Positions 37,312-45,778 of a stretch of 64,000 nucleotides of DNA are shown here, one piece after another. The DNA comes from Algoriphagus ratkowskyi (GTDB lineage: Bacteria > Bacteroidota > Bacteroidia > Cytophagales > Cyclobacteriaceae), in contig NZ_MSSV01000007.1 of assembly GCF_002150505.1 (NCBI RefSeq), positions 62,001 through 126,000 of the forward strand. Direction: 5' to 3'. A model generated the notes under the pieces. That model ran no database searches and had not been told where the DNA came from. It was given only the letters and a program-made list of their open reading frames with translations. The position numbers were made by a program, and so were the translations under genes. Each line of letters opens with the position of its first letter. Positions within the stretch are counted from its first letter, which is position 1.

Positions 37312-37471
37312 TATCCGCAATCTTGCCAGTACCCAAAATCCCTTTGCTCAACCGGTCAGAAGACCGAAGACGGGTGACCCCTGCCTACCAGCAGGCAGGG
37401 AAGTGGCCTAAATTCTTAAGTTAACCAAATCCTATTATGCTTTTGATTCTTTACTGGTAACAAAGCGGATA
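37312..37471. repeat. Dispersed palindromic repeat R1, copy C (best defined)
   Basis: The left end TATCCGCAATCTTGCCAGTA (37312-37331) and right end TACTGGTAACAAAGCGGATA (37452-37471) are inverted repeats with 16 of 20 positions matching. The centre holds GGTCAGAAGACCGAAGAC, an inserted small palindrome (CCTGCC...GGCAGG at about 37381-37401), AAGTGGCCTAAATT and the tail ATGCTTTTGATTCTTT. It is non-coding. Confidence 0.8.
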
Positions 37472-37723
37472 TACATATTCTATAATTCACGTTTGTTTAC
37501 TAAAGTATCCCACACTAAAAAAGCATGGATATTGATATTACATTCATTTTTTCATGTTCTGAGAGAATATTTATTTGTAATAATAAATAATTGTTCAGCC
37601 CCACTTCTTCTACTTTTTCATCAGATAAGACAATTATAAAACAAATTGTAGTGGCATTTTTATGCTAATCCTCAGGCTATATTTTGAAAAAAATTATAAG
37701 TACTACTGTCTTCTCCTCTATCT

Positions 37724-37752
37724 AAAAAAGCCCCGAATCTAAATCCGAGGCT
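37724..37752 (-). terminator. Terminator downstream of pruA
   Basis: The hairpin AGCC-CG-AT/AT-CG-GGCT (37729-37752, mismatched pairs inside) is followed leftward by a T-run (complement of AAAAAA at 37724-37729). Confidence 0.65.
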
Positions 37753-37758
37753 CTTGTA

Positions 37759-37888
37759 ACCTTTGTGGTGTTATTGTGAGCTACAACGTAGCGAACAATC
37801 TCCTCGAAGGTTTTACTTCAATAAGTATCTACTCAAGACCTTCGAGGCGATTCCTACTTCTTCGTCGCAGGAATGACACCTTAAAGGT
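37759..37888. repeat. Dispersed palindromic repeat R2, copy 2
   Basis: The left arm ACCTTTGTGGTGTTATTGTG and right arm GAATGACACCTTAAAGGT are inverted. Inner arms CAATCTCCTCGAAGGT and ACCTTCGAGGCGATTC also pair. It matches the element at 34434-34648 with a shorter centre, and ends 9 bp from the pruA stop codon. Confidence 0.75.
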
Positions 37889-37896
37889 CACTCGTA

Positions 37897-39534
37897 TTAC
37901 TTGTCGCTTTCCAAGAAAGGATATTTATAATCCACCGGAGATACGAAGGTTTCTTTGATCGTACGTGGAGAAACCCAACGTAGCAAGTTGATCATAGAAC
38001 CAGCTTTGTCATTCGTGCCGGAAGCTCTCGCCCCACCAAATGGCTGCTGTCCTACAACAGCTCCTGTTGGCTTGTCATTGATATAGAAGTTGCCCGCTGC
38101 ATTTCTAAGCTTGATAGTAGCCAACTCAACAGCATACCGATCCTGTGAGAATATCGCTCCTGTCAAAGCATATGGGGAAGTCTGATCGACCAATTCAAGC
38201 GCCTCTTCGAATCTTTCTGCATCATATACATAAATTGTCAGAACAGGACCAAAAATCTCTTCGCACATCGTCGTGTACATGGGATCTTGCGTGACGATGA
38301 CAGTCGGCTCGATGAAGTAGCCTTTCGACTTATCGTAATTACCTCCAGCGATAATCTCTACTGCTGGGTTAGACTTCGCATTGTCTATGTATTTGGCGAT
38401 TTTGTCAAACGATTTTTCGTCAATCACAGCATTGATGAAATTGGTAAAATCTTCTGTTCCGCCCATTTTCATATCTGCAAGATCAGCGACTAAACCTTCT
38501 TTTACTTCATCCCAAATATTGGAAGGGATATAAGCACGAGAAGCTGCAGAGCATTTTTGACCTTGAAACTCAAAAGCTCCACGAGAAAGTCCTACTGCCA
38601 CAGCTTTAGGTATTGCAGATTTGTGAGCGATCACAAAGTCTTTACCACCAGTCTCACCCACGATCCTAGGATAAGCTTTGTATTGATGAATGTTCGTTCC
38701 GATGGTTTTCCAGATATGCTGGAAAACACCGGTAGAACCTGTAAAGTGAATTCCAGCAAAATCAGGATGCTTAAAAATAATATCTCCTGCCGTTGGCCCA
38801 TCCACATAGATTAAGTTGATCACGCCATCCGGAACTCCAGCTTCCTTAAATACTTGCATCAACACATTTGCAGAATAAATTTGCGTGTATGCTGGCTTCC
38901 AAACAATTGTATTTCCCATCATGGCAGCAGAAGTAGGGAGGTTTCCGGCTATTGCCGTAAAGTTAAACGGAGTCAAAGCGAAGATAAACCCTTCGAGTGG
39001 ACGCTGCTCCAATCTATTCCAAATGCCATTACCAGAAACCGGAGGCTGTTGGGCATAGATTTCAGTCATGTATTGCACGTTGAAGCGCAGGAAGTCTATA
39101 AACTCACATGATGCATCTATCTCTGCCTGCATCGCATTTTTGGATTGACCAAGCATGGTTGCTGCATTGATTTTTGCACGATATGGACCTGCCAAAAGAT
39201 CTGCTGCTTTCAAGAAAATCGCTGCTCTTTGCTCCCAAGCTAAGTTTTCCCAAGCCTCCTTGGCTCCAAGTGCGGCATTGATTGCCTGCTCCACGTGTGA
39301 AGCATCTCCTTCGTGAAAATGACCCAAGATATGCTGGTGATCATGTGGCGGTGACATTTTATGCGTATTGCCAGTTCTGACCTCATCCGAACCAATGTAC
39401 ATCGGCACATCAATTTGCTGAGCTCGAGCTTCCTTTAAAGCGGCTTGCAATTCAATTCTCTCGGGACTTCCGGGAGCGTAAGCTTTTACTGGCTCGTTTA
39501 CTGGAGCTGGGACATTAAAAAAACCTTTGAGCAT
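37897..39534 (-). CDS. pruA: L-glutamate gamma-semialdehyde (1-pyrroline-5-carboxylate) dehydrogenase
   Basis: This enzyme oxidises glutamate semialdehyde, formed from proline, to glutamate with NAD+. The 545-residue aldehyde dehydrogenase shows FTPFNFTAIAGNLPTSAAMMGN, FTGSTGVFQHIW, the catalytic Glu in VGETGGKDFV, the nucleophilic Cys in FEFQGQKCSAASRAY, and EEIFGPVLTIYVYD. The N-terminus (NEPVKAYAPGSPERIELQAAL) is that of the PutA-like P5CDH group. Proline dehydrogenase is not adjacent. Confidence 0.94.
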   Translation of the reverse strand: MLKGFFNVPAPVNEPVKAYAPGSPERIELQAALKEARAQQIDVPMYIGSDEVRTGNTHKMSPPHDHQHILGHFHEGDASHVEQAINAALGAKEAWENLAWEQRAAIFLKAADLLAGPYRAKINAATMLGQSKNAMQAEIDASCEFIDFLRFNVQYMTEIYAQQPPVSGNGIWNRLEQRPLEGFIFALTPFNFTAIAGNLPTSAAMMGNTIVWKPAYTQIYSANVLMQVFKEAGVPDGVINLIYVDGPTAGDIIFKHPDFAGIHFTGSTGVFQHIWKTIGTNIHQYKAYPRIVGETGGKDFVIAHKSAIPKAVAVGLSRGAFEFQGQKCSAASRAYIPSNIWDEVKEGLVADLADMKMGGTEDFTNFINAVIDEKSFDKIAKYIDNAKSNPAVEIIAGGNYDKSKGYFIEPTVIVTQDPMYTTMCEEIFGPVLTIYVYDAERFEEALELVDQTSPYALTGAIFSQDRYAVELATIKLRNAAGNFYINDKPTGAVVGQQPFGGARASGTNDKAGSMINLLRWVSPRTIKETFVSPVDYKYPFLESDK

Positions 39535-39736
39535 AGTATCTGGGGTTATAAATTTTCTGTTTGGCCAAAGATAACCAGAAGGTTTTATTGGCTGACGAAT
39601 TTGAAGTAAAAGAACCCTAAAGTATAACTTCTGGTTCGCTAAAACTTCCGTTCATTTTTCATTTAAAGGGAAGTAAATGTGTAAAGATTGTTGAAGCTGT
39701 GAGTGTCACCTCTCACTCTGGAGAGTCAGGCAGACC

Positions 39737-40432
39737 TTAAAGCAGGTCTTCCAACTCTCTTAAATGAGTAATAGTATAAGTTGGAATAAAGTCAATTGAA
39801 TTCCCAAGCGGATTGAAAAACACCTGATCAATGCCCGCTCCATGCGCTCCTTGGATGTCTGAAATAGGATTATCACCTATCATGAGGCTGCATTCCTTTT
39901 TTGCCCCTGCTTGCTCCAACGCAAACTGGAAGATTCTAGGATCCGGCTTTTTATGTCCTGTCGTCTCCGATGTTACAACTAACTCGAAGTAATCACTTAA
40001 GCCTGAAGACTTCATTTTTCTAGCTTGACTCTCGTCAAAACCATTCGTGATCACATAAAGTTTGTACTTAGGTTTGAGGTAATCCAGGATCTCTATGGTA
40101 TGAGGAAAAAGATGTGGCTTACTCGATGTGCGATGCATAAAATCACTTTCAAATTCTTCTGGAATTGCTGCATCAATGATCCCTGCATGTGCAAAGATTC
40201 TAGGAAACCGAGTGGTTCTCAATTCCTCTTTGTGCATTTCTCCTTTATCATAAGCAGCCCAAAGTTTGAAATTCACCGCATAAAATGAATCAATAAAATG
40301 CTGTGAGGATACTACTCCTAGATTTTCAAGCTGATAATGAATGAATAGTTCTGAAAGGGATTCTTGGACATTTCGATCATAATCCCAAAGTGTGTGATCA
40401 AGATCGAAGAAGAGGTGCTGGTAAGTTTTCAA
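39737..40432 (-). CDS. YjjG-family HAD hydrolase (noncanonical pyrimidine nucleotidase)
   Basis: The 231-residue HAD phosphatase has motif I FFDLDHTLWDYDRN, motif II VITNGF, motif III lysine in HKKPDPRIF, and motif IV MIGDNPISDIQGAHGAG. The WDYDRN extension after motif I is typical of the YjjG group, which dephosphorylates nucleoside 5'-monophosphates including noncanonical pyrimidines. It is preceded by an ArsR regulator 5 bp upstream, so the two are probably one transcript. Confidence 0.9.
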   Translation of the reverse strand: MKTYQHLFFDLDHTLWDYDRNVQESLSELFIHYQLENLGVVSSQHFIDSFYAVNFKLWAAYDKGEMHKEELRTTRFPRIFAHAGIIDAAIPEEFESDFMHRTSSKPHLFPHTIEILDYLKPKYKLYVITNGFDESQARKMKSSGLSDYFELVVTSETTGHKKPDPRIFQFALEQAGAKKECSLMIGDNPISDIQGAHGAGIDQVFFNPLGNSIDFIPTYTITHLRELEDLL

Positions 40433-40437
40433 GGTAA

Positions 40438-40821
40438 TTAACGTCTGTACTGATTGTTCTGAATTTTATTGATAGCAAGTTCTCTGTTCGATCTGAGGAT
40501 TTCAAAAGTCGCCTGATCCTTAATGAGGCTTGGATCTTTCTGGATAAACTTGAAAATCTGCTGAATGATTTCCATGTACTCTTCTAAAATGTAGTAAAAA
40601 ACCCATTGATCCACTCGCTTACTACCGAGTAGGCCGGCATTTTTCAAGTAAATCAAATGCCTGCTTGTTTTAGTTTGAGTAAAATCAAGTATCAATTCAA
40701 AGTCAGATATCGAAAGTTCCTTATTTAACATCAGCAGATGAAAAATCCTTACTCTCGGTTCTTCGGAAAGTGCTTTGAAAATTCTAAGCCCGTAATTTAA
40801 ACTGATATTTTTTAACCGCAT
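40438..40821 (-). CDS. ArsR/SmtB-type winged-helix regulator
   Basis: The 127 residues contain an ArsR-like helix-turn-helix (FKALSEEPRVRIFHLLMLNKELSISDFELILDFTQTKTSRHLIYLKNAGLLGSKRVDQWVFYYI). The usual metal-binding cysteines (ELCVCDL) are absent, with SISDFEL at that place, so it is likely not a metal sensor. It sits directly upstream of the YjjG-like gene. Confidence 0.88.
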   Translation of the reverse strand: MRLKNISLNYGLRIFKALSEEPRVRIFHLLMLNKELSISDFELILDFTQTKTSRHLIYLKNAGLLGSKRVDQWVFYYILEEYMEIIQQIFKFIQKDPSLIKDQATFEILRSNRELAINKIQNNQYRR

Positions 40822-40931
40822 TTGTAAGATTTAACGGAGTTTATGAGTGTAAAAATAAAATTTCAGCCGAAATTAGGGTAATATCGCATCAGAAACACCA
40901 TTGTCTGCCACACCATAAAGTCCTCTAATTT

Positions 40932-41582
40932 GTGAAGAATTCATTACTCCTTAGTGCCTCCTTTGTTTTCCTCGTGGGAATATTTTTTTCTTCACTTGAA
41001 GTGAAAGCTCAAGATGTGAAAGAAAAAAAAGTAATCCAACTTTCTGGTATTATCCTTAATGCTGACAGCACTGATGCTGTAGCGGGTGTGAATATTTATG
41101 TTCCTACTAAGGGACGAGGTACAAGTTCTGGGCGCTTCGGATACTTTTCTATGCCTGTTTTAGCAGGAGATTCTGTCGTATTTAGCTTTATAGGATTGAA
41201 GAAGCAAACCTTTAAAGTTCCTGATGTAATGGAGGACGATAAAATCAGTTTGATACTAACTATGCAAGTGGACGAAATTGCTTTGGCTGAAATTGAAGTC
41301 ATGCCTTATCCCACTGAGGAGGAGTTCAAACAAGCTGTGATTGCACTGAACATGGTGGATCCTATGGCAATATCTCGAGCCAATATGAGTCCAGAAATGC
41401 TTCTTCGCTGGGCAGAATCCATGCCTGCCTCTGGAAACGAAAACTTTCGATATTTCCAACAAGGCCAAGCCCAACAAAACCAAGATCTCTACGGACCAAG
41501 AACACTTCGTCTCCTCGATCCATTCGCTTGGGGACAGTTTATCCGGTCTATCAAGCGGGGTGATCTGAAGAAGAAGGATTAA
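40932..41582 (+). CDS. Secreted protein with CarboxypepD_reg-like (CNA-B/peptidase-associated) domain
   Basis: The 216 residues start at a GTG and carry a signal peptide ending at about VKAQ. Residues 35-105 form a carboxypeptidase-regulatory-like beta-sandwich (VIQLSGIILNADSTDAVAGVNIYVPTKGRGTSSGRFGYFSMPVLAGDSVVFSFIGLKKQTF), as found at the N-terminus of TonB-dependent receptors, but here without a barrel. The C-terminal 90 residues are Met- and Gln-rich (FRYFQQGQAQQNQDLYGP) and unrecognised. It is probably an envelope-associated accessory protein. Confidence 0.78.
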   Translation: MKNSLLLSASFVFLVGIFFSSLEVKAQDVKEKKVIQLSGIILNADSTDAVAGVNIYVPTKGRGTSSGRFGYFSMPVLAGDSVVFSFIGLKKQTFKVPDVMEDDKISLILTMQVDEIALAEIEVMPYPTEEEFKQAVIALNMVDPMAISRANMSPEMLLRWAESMPASGNENFRYFQQGQAQQNQDLYGPRTLRLLDPFAWGQFIRSIKRGDLKKKD

Positions 41583-41637
41583 TTAACGATTTAGAATATC
41601 TCCCGCAAGGAAACTGATTAATAGTCTGAAATAATCT

Positions 41638-41661
41638 CGCGGCGACGCAGCGGCGCAGCGA
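41638..41661. repeat. Left copy of a perfect 24-bp inverted repeat around the GxxExxY gene
   Basis: This GC-rich string (CGCGGCGACGCAGCGG onward) is exactly complementary to 42090-42113. Such CGC-triplet-like repeats often flank GxxExxY genes in Bacteroidota. Confidence 0.85.
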
Positions 41662-41689
41662 ATAATTTGGTTGATTATTTTTATACTAG

Positions 41690-42081
41690 TTATAGATTAT
41701 TGGCAACTCTTTTAATTCCATCTTTCAGTAATGCTTCATTGAAGTTTATCAGTAAGCCTAATTTCAATTTTGTGAGTCGTAGATATGTCATTAATTGTTT
41801 CGCGTGAACTGGAGAAATAATTTGCACTGACTTGATCTCTACTATTATACTTTTTCATTAACAATTAAATCAGCCCTAAATCCATTTTCAAACGTGATAT
41901 CATCCCACTTGAAAGGGATGAATACTTGACTTGTAACATTAAGTCCAGACTTTTTCAATTCATGGAATAACACTCGCTCATAAATAGATTCCAGCAAGCC
42001 TGGCCCCAATTCCCGATGAATCAGAAATGCCTTATCTAGAATCAAAGTAGCAATATCATTTTCAACCTTTTCCATATTCAA
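41690..42081 (-). pseudogene. GxxExxY protein gene with a frameshift
   Basis: The first 78 codons (MEKVENDIATLILDKAFLIHRELGPGLLESIYERVLFHELKK) contain the name-giving G-L-L-E-S-I-Y motif. They end at a stop after DLIVNEKV. In another frame the sequence continues without gap as IVEIKSVQIISPVHAKQLMT, on through the typical GLLINFNEALLKDGIKR to a stop at 41690. The full gene would encode about 130 residues, the normal family length, so there is one indel near 41850. The family belongs to the PD-(D/E)xK nuclease-like group (the EIK and D residues are visible) and has no known role. GC-rich inverted repeats flank it. Confidence 0.85.
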
Positions 42082-42089
42082 AACAAAAA

Positions 42090-42113
42090 TCGCTGCGCCG
42101 CTGCGTCGCCGCG
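42090..42113. repeat. Right copy of the 24-bp inverted repeat
   Basis: This is the exact reverse complement of 41638-41661. It lies 8 bp upstream of the GxxExxY start codon. The two arms are 428 bp apart and frame just this gene. Confidence 0.85.
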
Positions 42114-42135
42114 TGAAATAAATCTTAAATTCTCA

Positions 42136-43734
42136 CTAATCGATCTCTGGCAGCACCCACTCCTCCAGCACACTTGGCAGACGCATCATCTCCTCGATAC
42201 CAGCGACAGTTCTAGGCGCATCTCCAGACAGATTCACAGATCCTTTCTCAGTAATCAAGATATCATCTTCGATTCGCACCGCAATTCCCCACCATTTTTT
42301 GTCGCAATCAGAACCCTCTGGAATATAGATTCCTGGCTCTATGGTAAACACCATCCCTATTTGCAGTGGGTTACTCGTACCTGGATCATGAACATCCAAT
42401 CCTATGTGGTGACTGGTGCCATGTGGAAAATACGAGTGACTTGCTCCTCTTTTGATAATACCAAGGTTAGCAAGCCCTTCGTCTATGATTTTACGACCTG
42501 CGGCATCGATCTGCTGAAAAGTGGTCCCGGGCTTTGATATTGCTATTCCTGCTTCTTGAGCTTGATAGACCAATTCATAGATTGCTTTTTCTTCTTCATT
42601 GAATTTACCCGAAATTGGAATAGTACGCGTAACATCAGCCGTATAGCCTCTCCATTCTGCACCTAGATCCATGAGCAGTAACCGATCTGTCAGATTACGC
42701 TTGTTATTCTCGATGTAGTGTAAGATGCAACCATTATTCCCTCCACCCACGATGGATGGATAGCCAAGTTCTTCTGCACCGTATCGCTTATAAATAAACT
42801 CATGAACACCTTGAATTTCTCTTTCCGTCATCCCGATTTTGGCAGCTTTCATCACCTCCACTTGCCCTACAGCGGAGATTTTTACTGCCTTTTTAAGTAG
42901 CACAATTTCCTCTGGAGTTTTGATTTCTCTCAGTTCAGCCATCATTTCTCCAAGAGCGGATATATCAAGCTTTTGCTCAGGAATCCCATCTTTTACAAGC
43001 ATTCTCTTTTCTGGAGATTCTGCATTCATATAAGAAGAGATTAAGGGATCTTCCATAAAATCTGGGTATTGGCGCTCATATCTTTTAAGCATTTGTACCA
43101 CCTTATCAGATGTTTTCAAATCCGAGTTTTTTATCATTTTATATACTTGTGCACTCACTTCATCCTGCTTGTTCGGGTATGCAGAGGCAACTTTAAATTC
43201 ATTCACCATCTGGATTAAAGGCTGATTAACACTGCTTTCTTCAATATTTTCAGATAGGCTAAAAGTCAAAATCTTATCAAAGTCCTCTAAGTTGATGCCC
43301 GACTTCGTGCCAAATTCTGAATTAAGCATTGCGTCCTCAAAACCCAATTCACTCATCATACCTTCGATTCCCAATCGCTTTCCATTCCACATTTCTGCGC
43401 GAGGATCTCTATTCTGCAGGAAAATCAGCTCGTCGGATGACCTGCCATTAACTTCTCGAATTTCACTGAAAATAACCAGCACTGCATTTGGCTCGCGAAA
43501 ACCAGTCAGATAGAAAAAATTAGTATTGGGATGATAGATAAAATCGACATCATTGGTTCTATTTTTCACTGGATTATTGAAAAAAACCGCAACCGAATTT
43601 GGTGACATCAGTTTTCTCAATTCAGCTCTTCTACCCTTGTGCCATTCTGATGAAAGCCCGTCTTCAAAATAAGATTGAGAGAATCCTGTGAATGTAAATG
43701 CCAGATAAAACAAAATTCCAAATATTCTTTTCAT
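42136..43734 (-). CDS. Exported M24 aminopeptidase P (Xaa-Pro aminopeptidase)
   Basis: The enzyme removes N-terminal residues preceding proline, using two Mn or Zn ions. The start MKRIFGILFYLAFTFTGFSQ (43734) gives a signal peptide and a 532-residue protein; an earlier ATG at 43767 would spoil it. The N-terminal creatinase-like domain (FFNNPVKNRTNDVDFIYHPNTNFFYLTGF) precedes the pita-bread domain. Its metal ligands are LLMDLGAEWRGYTADVTRT (two Asp), HHIGLDVHD (His), FTIEPGIYIPE (Glu) and AVRIEDDILI (Glu). Confidence 0.94.
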   Translation of the reverse strand: MKRIFGILFYLAFTFTGFSQSYFEDGLSSEWHKGRRAELRKLMSPNSVAVFFNNPVKNRTNDVDFIYHPNTNFFYLTGFREPNAVLVIFSEIREVNGRSSDELIFLQNRDPRAEMWNGKRLGIEGMMSELGFEDAMLNSEFGTKSGINLEDFDKILTFSLSENIEESSVNQPLIQMVNEFKVASAYPNKQDEVSAQVYKMIKNSDLKTSDKVVQMLKRYERQYPDFMEDPLISSYMNAESPEKRMLVKDGIPEQKLDISALGEMMAELREIKTPEEIVLLKKAVKISAVGQVEVMKAAKIGMTEREIQGVHEFIYKRYGAEELGYPSIVGGGNNGCILHYIENNKRNLTDRLLLMDLGAEWRGYTADVTRTIPISGKFNEEEKAIYELVYQAQEAGIAISKPGTTFQQIDAAGRKIIDEGLANLGIIKRGASHSYFPHGTSHHIGLDVHDPGTSNPLQIGMVFTIEPGIYIPEGSDCDKKWWGIAVRIEDDILITEKGSVNLSGDAPRTVAGIEEMMRLPSVLEEWVLPEID

Positions 43735-43817
43735 ATCGATAACGCTAATTAAAGTTTCTAATGTCAACGCTTTTGACCACTTAACAAAGACTTAATACAC
43801 AGATTGAGGCATATCCT

Positions 43818-43825
43818 TATCTTTG
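43818..43825 (+). promoter_or_regulatory. Candidate -7 element for the PafA gene
   Basis: TATCTTTG fits TAnnTTTG. A matching -33 TTTG was not found. The implied leader would be about 120 nt and would include a CCCGATAGCTATCG palindrome. Confidence 0.35.
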
Positions 43826-43953
43826 GGCACTGATAACAAATCAAAATATGAAATCAAGCATTATAAAATCGTCACATCCTGGGATGACATTTTACCCTGC
43901 GAGATTCCTCCCGATAGCTATCGACTTGACCATAAAAAACTAATTATAAACAG

Positions 43954-45588
43954 ATGAAAAAATTCGGAATTATATTTTTGCTATGTGTTCTGGCTTCAAG
44001 CTCTATGCAGGCGCAGTCACAAGCTGACAAGCCTAAGCTAATTGTCGGGATTGTAGTCGATCAAATGCGCCAAGAGTATTTGTACCGCTTTGCGGATAGG
44101 TATTCTGATGGTGGATTTAAGCGAATGATGAAGGATGGCTTTATGATGAAAAATGGCCATTATAATTACATTCCGACTTATACAGGTCCCGGACATGCGT
44201 CTGTTTACACAGGAACTACTCCAGCCACCCACGGGATCATTGGTAACGATTGGTATGTAAAAAGCTTAGATCGTATGATCTATTGTGCCGAAGATACATT
44301 AGTAACTAACGTAGGAGGTTCTGCTGAAAACGGATTTATCAGTCCTAGAAATTTACTTACTACAACTATTACTGACGAGCTTCGAATATCTACTCAGAAG
44401 CGTTCTAAAGTAGTTGGTGTAGCGATCAAAGACCGTGGCGCAAGTATGCCAGCAGGTCACCTCGGCGATGCTTATTGGTTTGATACCAATACAGGTGAGT
44501 TTATGACTTCTACTTATTACCATGACAAATTGCCTGAATGGGTTGAAAAATTCAACGCAAAGAAATCTGTAGACTCATACTTATCTCAGACGTGGAATAC
44601 ACTCTATCCAATAGAGACTTATACTGCAAGTATGGTAGATGACAATCCTTTTGAGGGGAAATTCAGTGGAAAAGACACTCCAACTTTTCCTTATGATCTT
44701 AAAGAACTAAGACAAACAAATGGAGATTTTGGATTAGTTTCTGCAACGCCATTCGGCAACTCGATGACATTGGATTTTGCGATTGCAGCACTTGAAGGTG
44801 AAAAAATGGGAATGGGAGAAGACACTGATTTCTTAGCCTTGAGCTTTTCTTCTCCAGACTATATAGGACATAGATTTGGGCCGCAGTCTAAAGAAGTTGA
44901 AGACAACTACCTTCGGCTAGATCAGGACATCGAAAGATTGCTGAACTACCTAGACAAGACTTATGGCAAAGATAACTATGTAGTATTTCTATCTGCCGAT
45001 CATGCGGTCGCAGAAATAGCTACACATATGGTAAGCGAAAATGTACCTGGAGGAAATGTTCGTACAGGTATAGTGAATACAGAGCTTCTCAATTACCTAT
45101 CAGCCACTTACGGTGAAGGAGATTGGATCAAAAACAGCTCAAATGGTCAACTTTTCCTAAATCATGAATTGATTCACGAAAAAAAATTAACCCAAGAGGA
45201 TTTAGAAAATGAAATTGCTCTATTCTTGCTCAAATTTGACGGGATCAAAGAAGTCTATACAGGGACAGCTATGCGCACCAGTGCCTTTACAAAAGGTAGA
45301 GCAGAGCTACTTCAAATGGGATATAACCACAAATCTTCTGGAGATATTATGATAATTCTAGAGCCAGGATGGCTCACGGGAGGTGCAACAGGCACATCTC
45401 ATGGCACAGGCTACACATATGACACTAACGTTCCCATCTTGTTTTATGGGTGGAATGTACCAGCTGGAGAAAGTTCCCGCTATGCCACGATCACGGACAT
45501 CGCCCCTACACTTTCTATGATGTTAAATATCAAGCTACCAAATGGCGCTACCGGACAGCCAATTTTGGAGATTACTGACAAAAAGTAA
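43954..45588 (+). CDS. PafA-type alkaline phosphatase/phosphodiesterase-superfamily enzyme
   Basis: This 544-residue exported enzyme has a signal peptide ending at SMQAQ and a metal-binding Asp in VGIVVDQMRQEY. The threonine nucleophile is T77 in TYTGPGHAS, with GNDWY (N98) and the KDRGAS Lys/Arg pair that contact phosphate in PafA. Zinc ligands are in FSSPDYIGHRFGP, LSADHAVAE and GTSHGTGY. PafA enzymes hydrolyse phosphomonoesters constitutively in the periplasm of Bacteroidota. It is followed by a strong bidirectional terminator. Confidence 0.93.
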   Translation: MKKFGIIFLLCVLASSSMQAQSQADKPKLIVGIVVDQMRQEYLYRFADRYSDGGFKRMMKDGFMMKNGHYNYIPTYTGPGHASVYTGTTPATHGIIGNDWYVKSLDRMIYCAEDTLVTNVGGSAENGFISPRNLLTTTITDELRISTQKRSKVVGVAIKDRGASMPAGHLGDAYWFDTNTGEFMTSTYYHDKLPEWVEKFNAKKSVDSYLSQTWNTLYPIETYTASMVDDNPFEGKFSGKDTPTFPYDLKELRQTNGDFGLVSATPFGNSMTLDFAIAALEGEKMGMGEDTDFLALSFSSPDYIGHRFGPQSKEVEDNYLRLDQDIERLLNYLDKTYGKDNYVVFLSADHAVAEIATHMVSENVPGGNVRTGIVNTELLNYLSATYGEGDWIKNSSNGQLFLNHELIHEKKLTQEDLENEIALFLLKFDGIKEVYTGTAMRTSAFTKGRAELLQMGYNHKSSGDIMIILEPGWLTGGATGTSHGTGYTYDTNVPILFYGWNVPAGESSRYATITDIAPTLSMMLNIKLPNGATGQPILEITDKK

Positions 45589-45602
45589 GTACTCCTCCTA
45601 GC

Positions 45603-45643
45603 AACAAAAAGCCTCGATCTTCAGTAGATCGAGGCTTTTTGTT
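45603..45643. terminator. Bidirectional terminator between PafA and hmgA genes
   Basis: A perfect 18-bp stem (45603-45620 with 45626-45643) has a 5-nt loop, with AAAAA on the left and TTTTT on the right flank of the GC core. It serves the rightward gene at 43954 and possibly the leftward hmgA. Confidence 0.9.
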
Positions 45644-45778
45644 GTTTAGATAAGCTGGCTTAACTCGCTATAGTTTCTAGTAACCTTACGCAACGCAAGA
45701 CGGCAGCTGTCAACTATGAAACAACAATCTCCACTCTCGCAGCAAGGCAGTAAAATCTATTGCCGTAATTCGCAAAAC

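Larger units (their letters stand above)
37128..37896. other. Long gene-free region filled with repeats
   Basis: This 769-bp convergent region contains, in order, the CHRD terminator, repeat R1 copy C (37312-37471), about 250 bp of AT-rich DNA without features, the pruA terminator (37724-37752) and repeat R2 copy 2 (37759-37888). No ORF is supported. Confidence 0.6.

Noticed and set aside
34434..37888. CRISPR array suggested by repeated motifs
   Set aside because: The copies are few, far apart, palindromic and not regularly spaced; no cas genes in the window.
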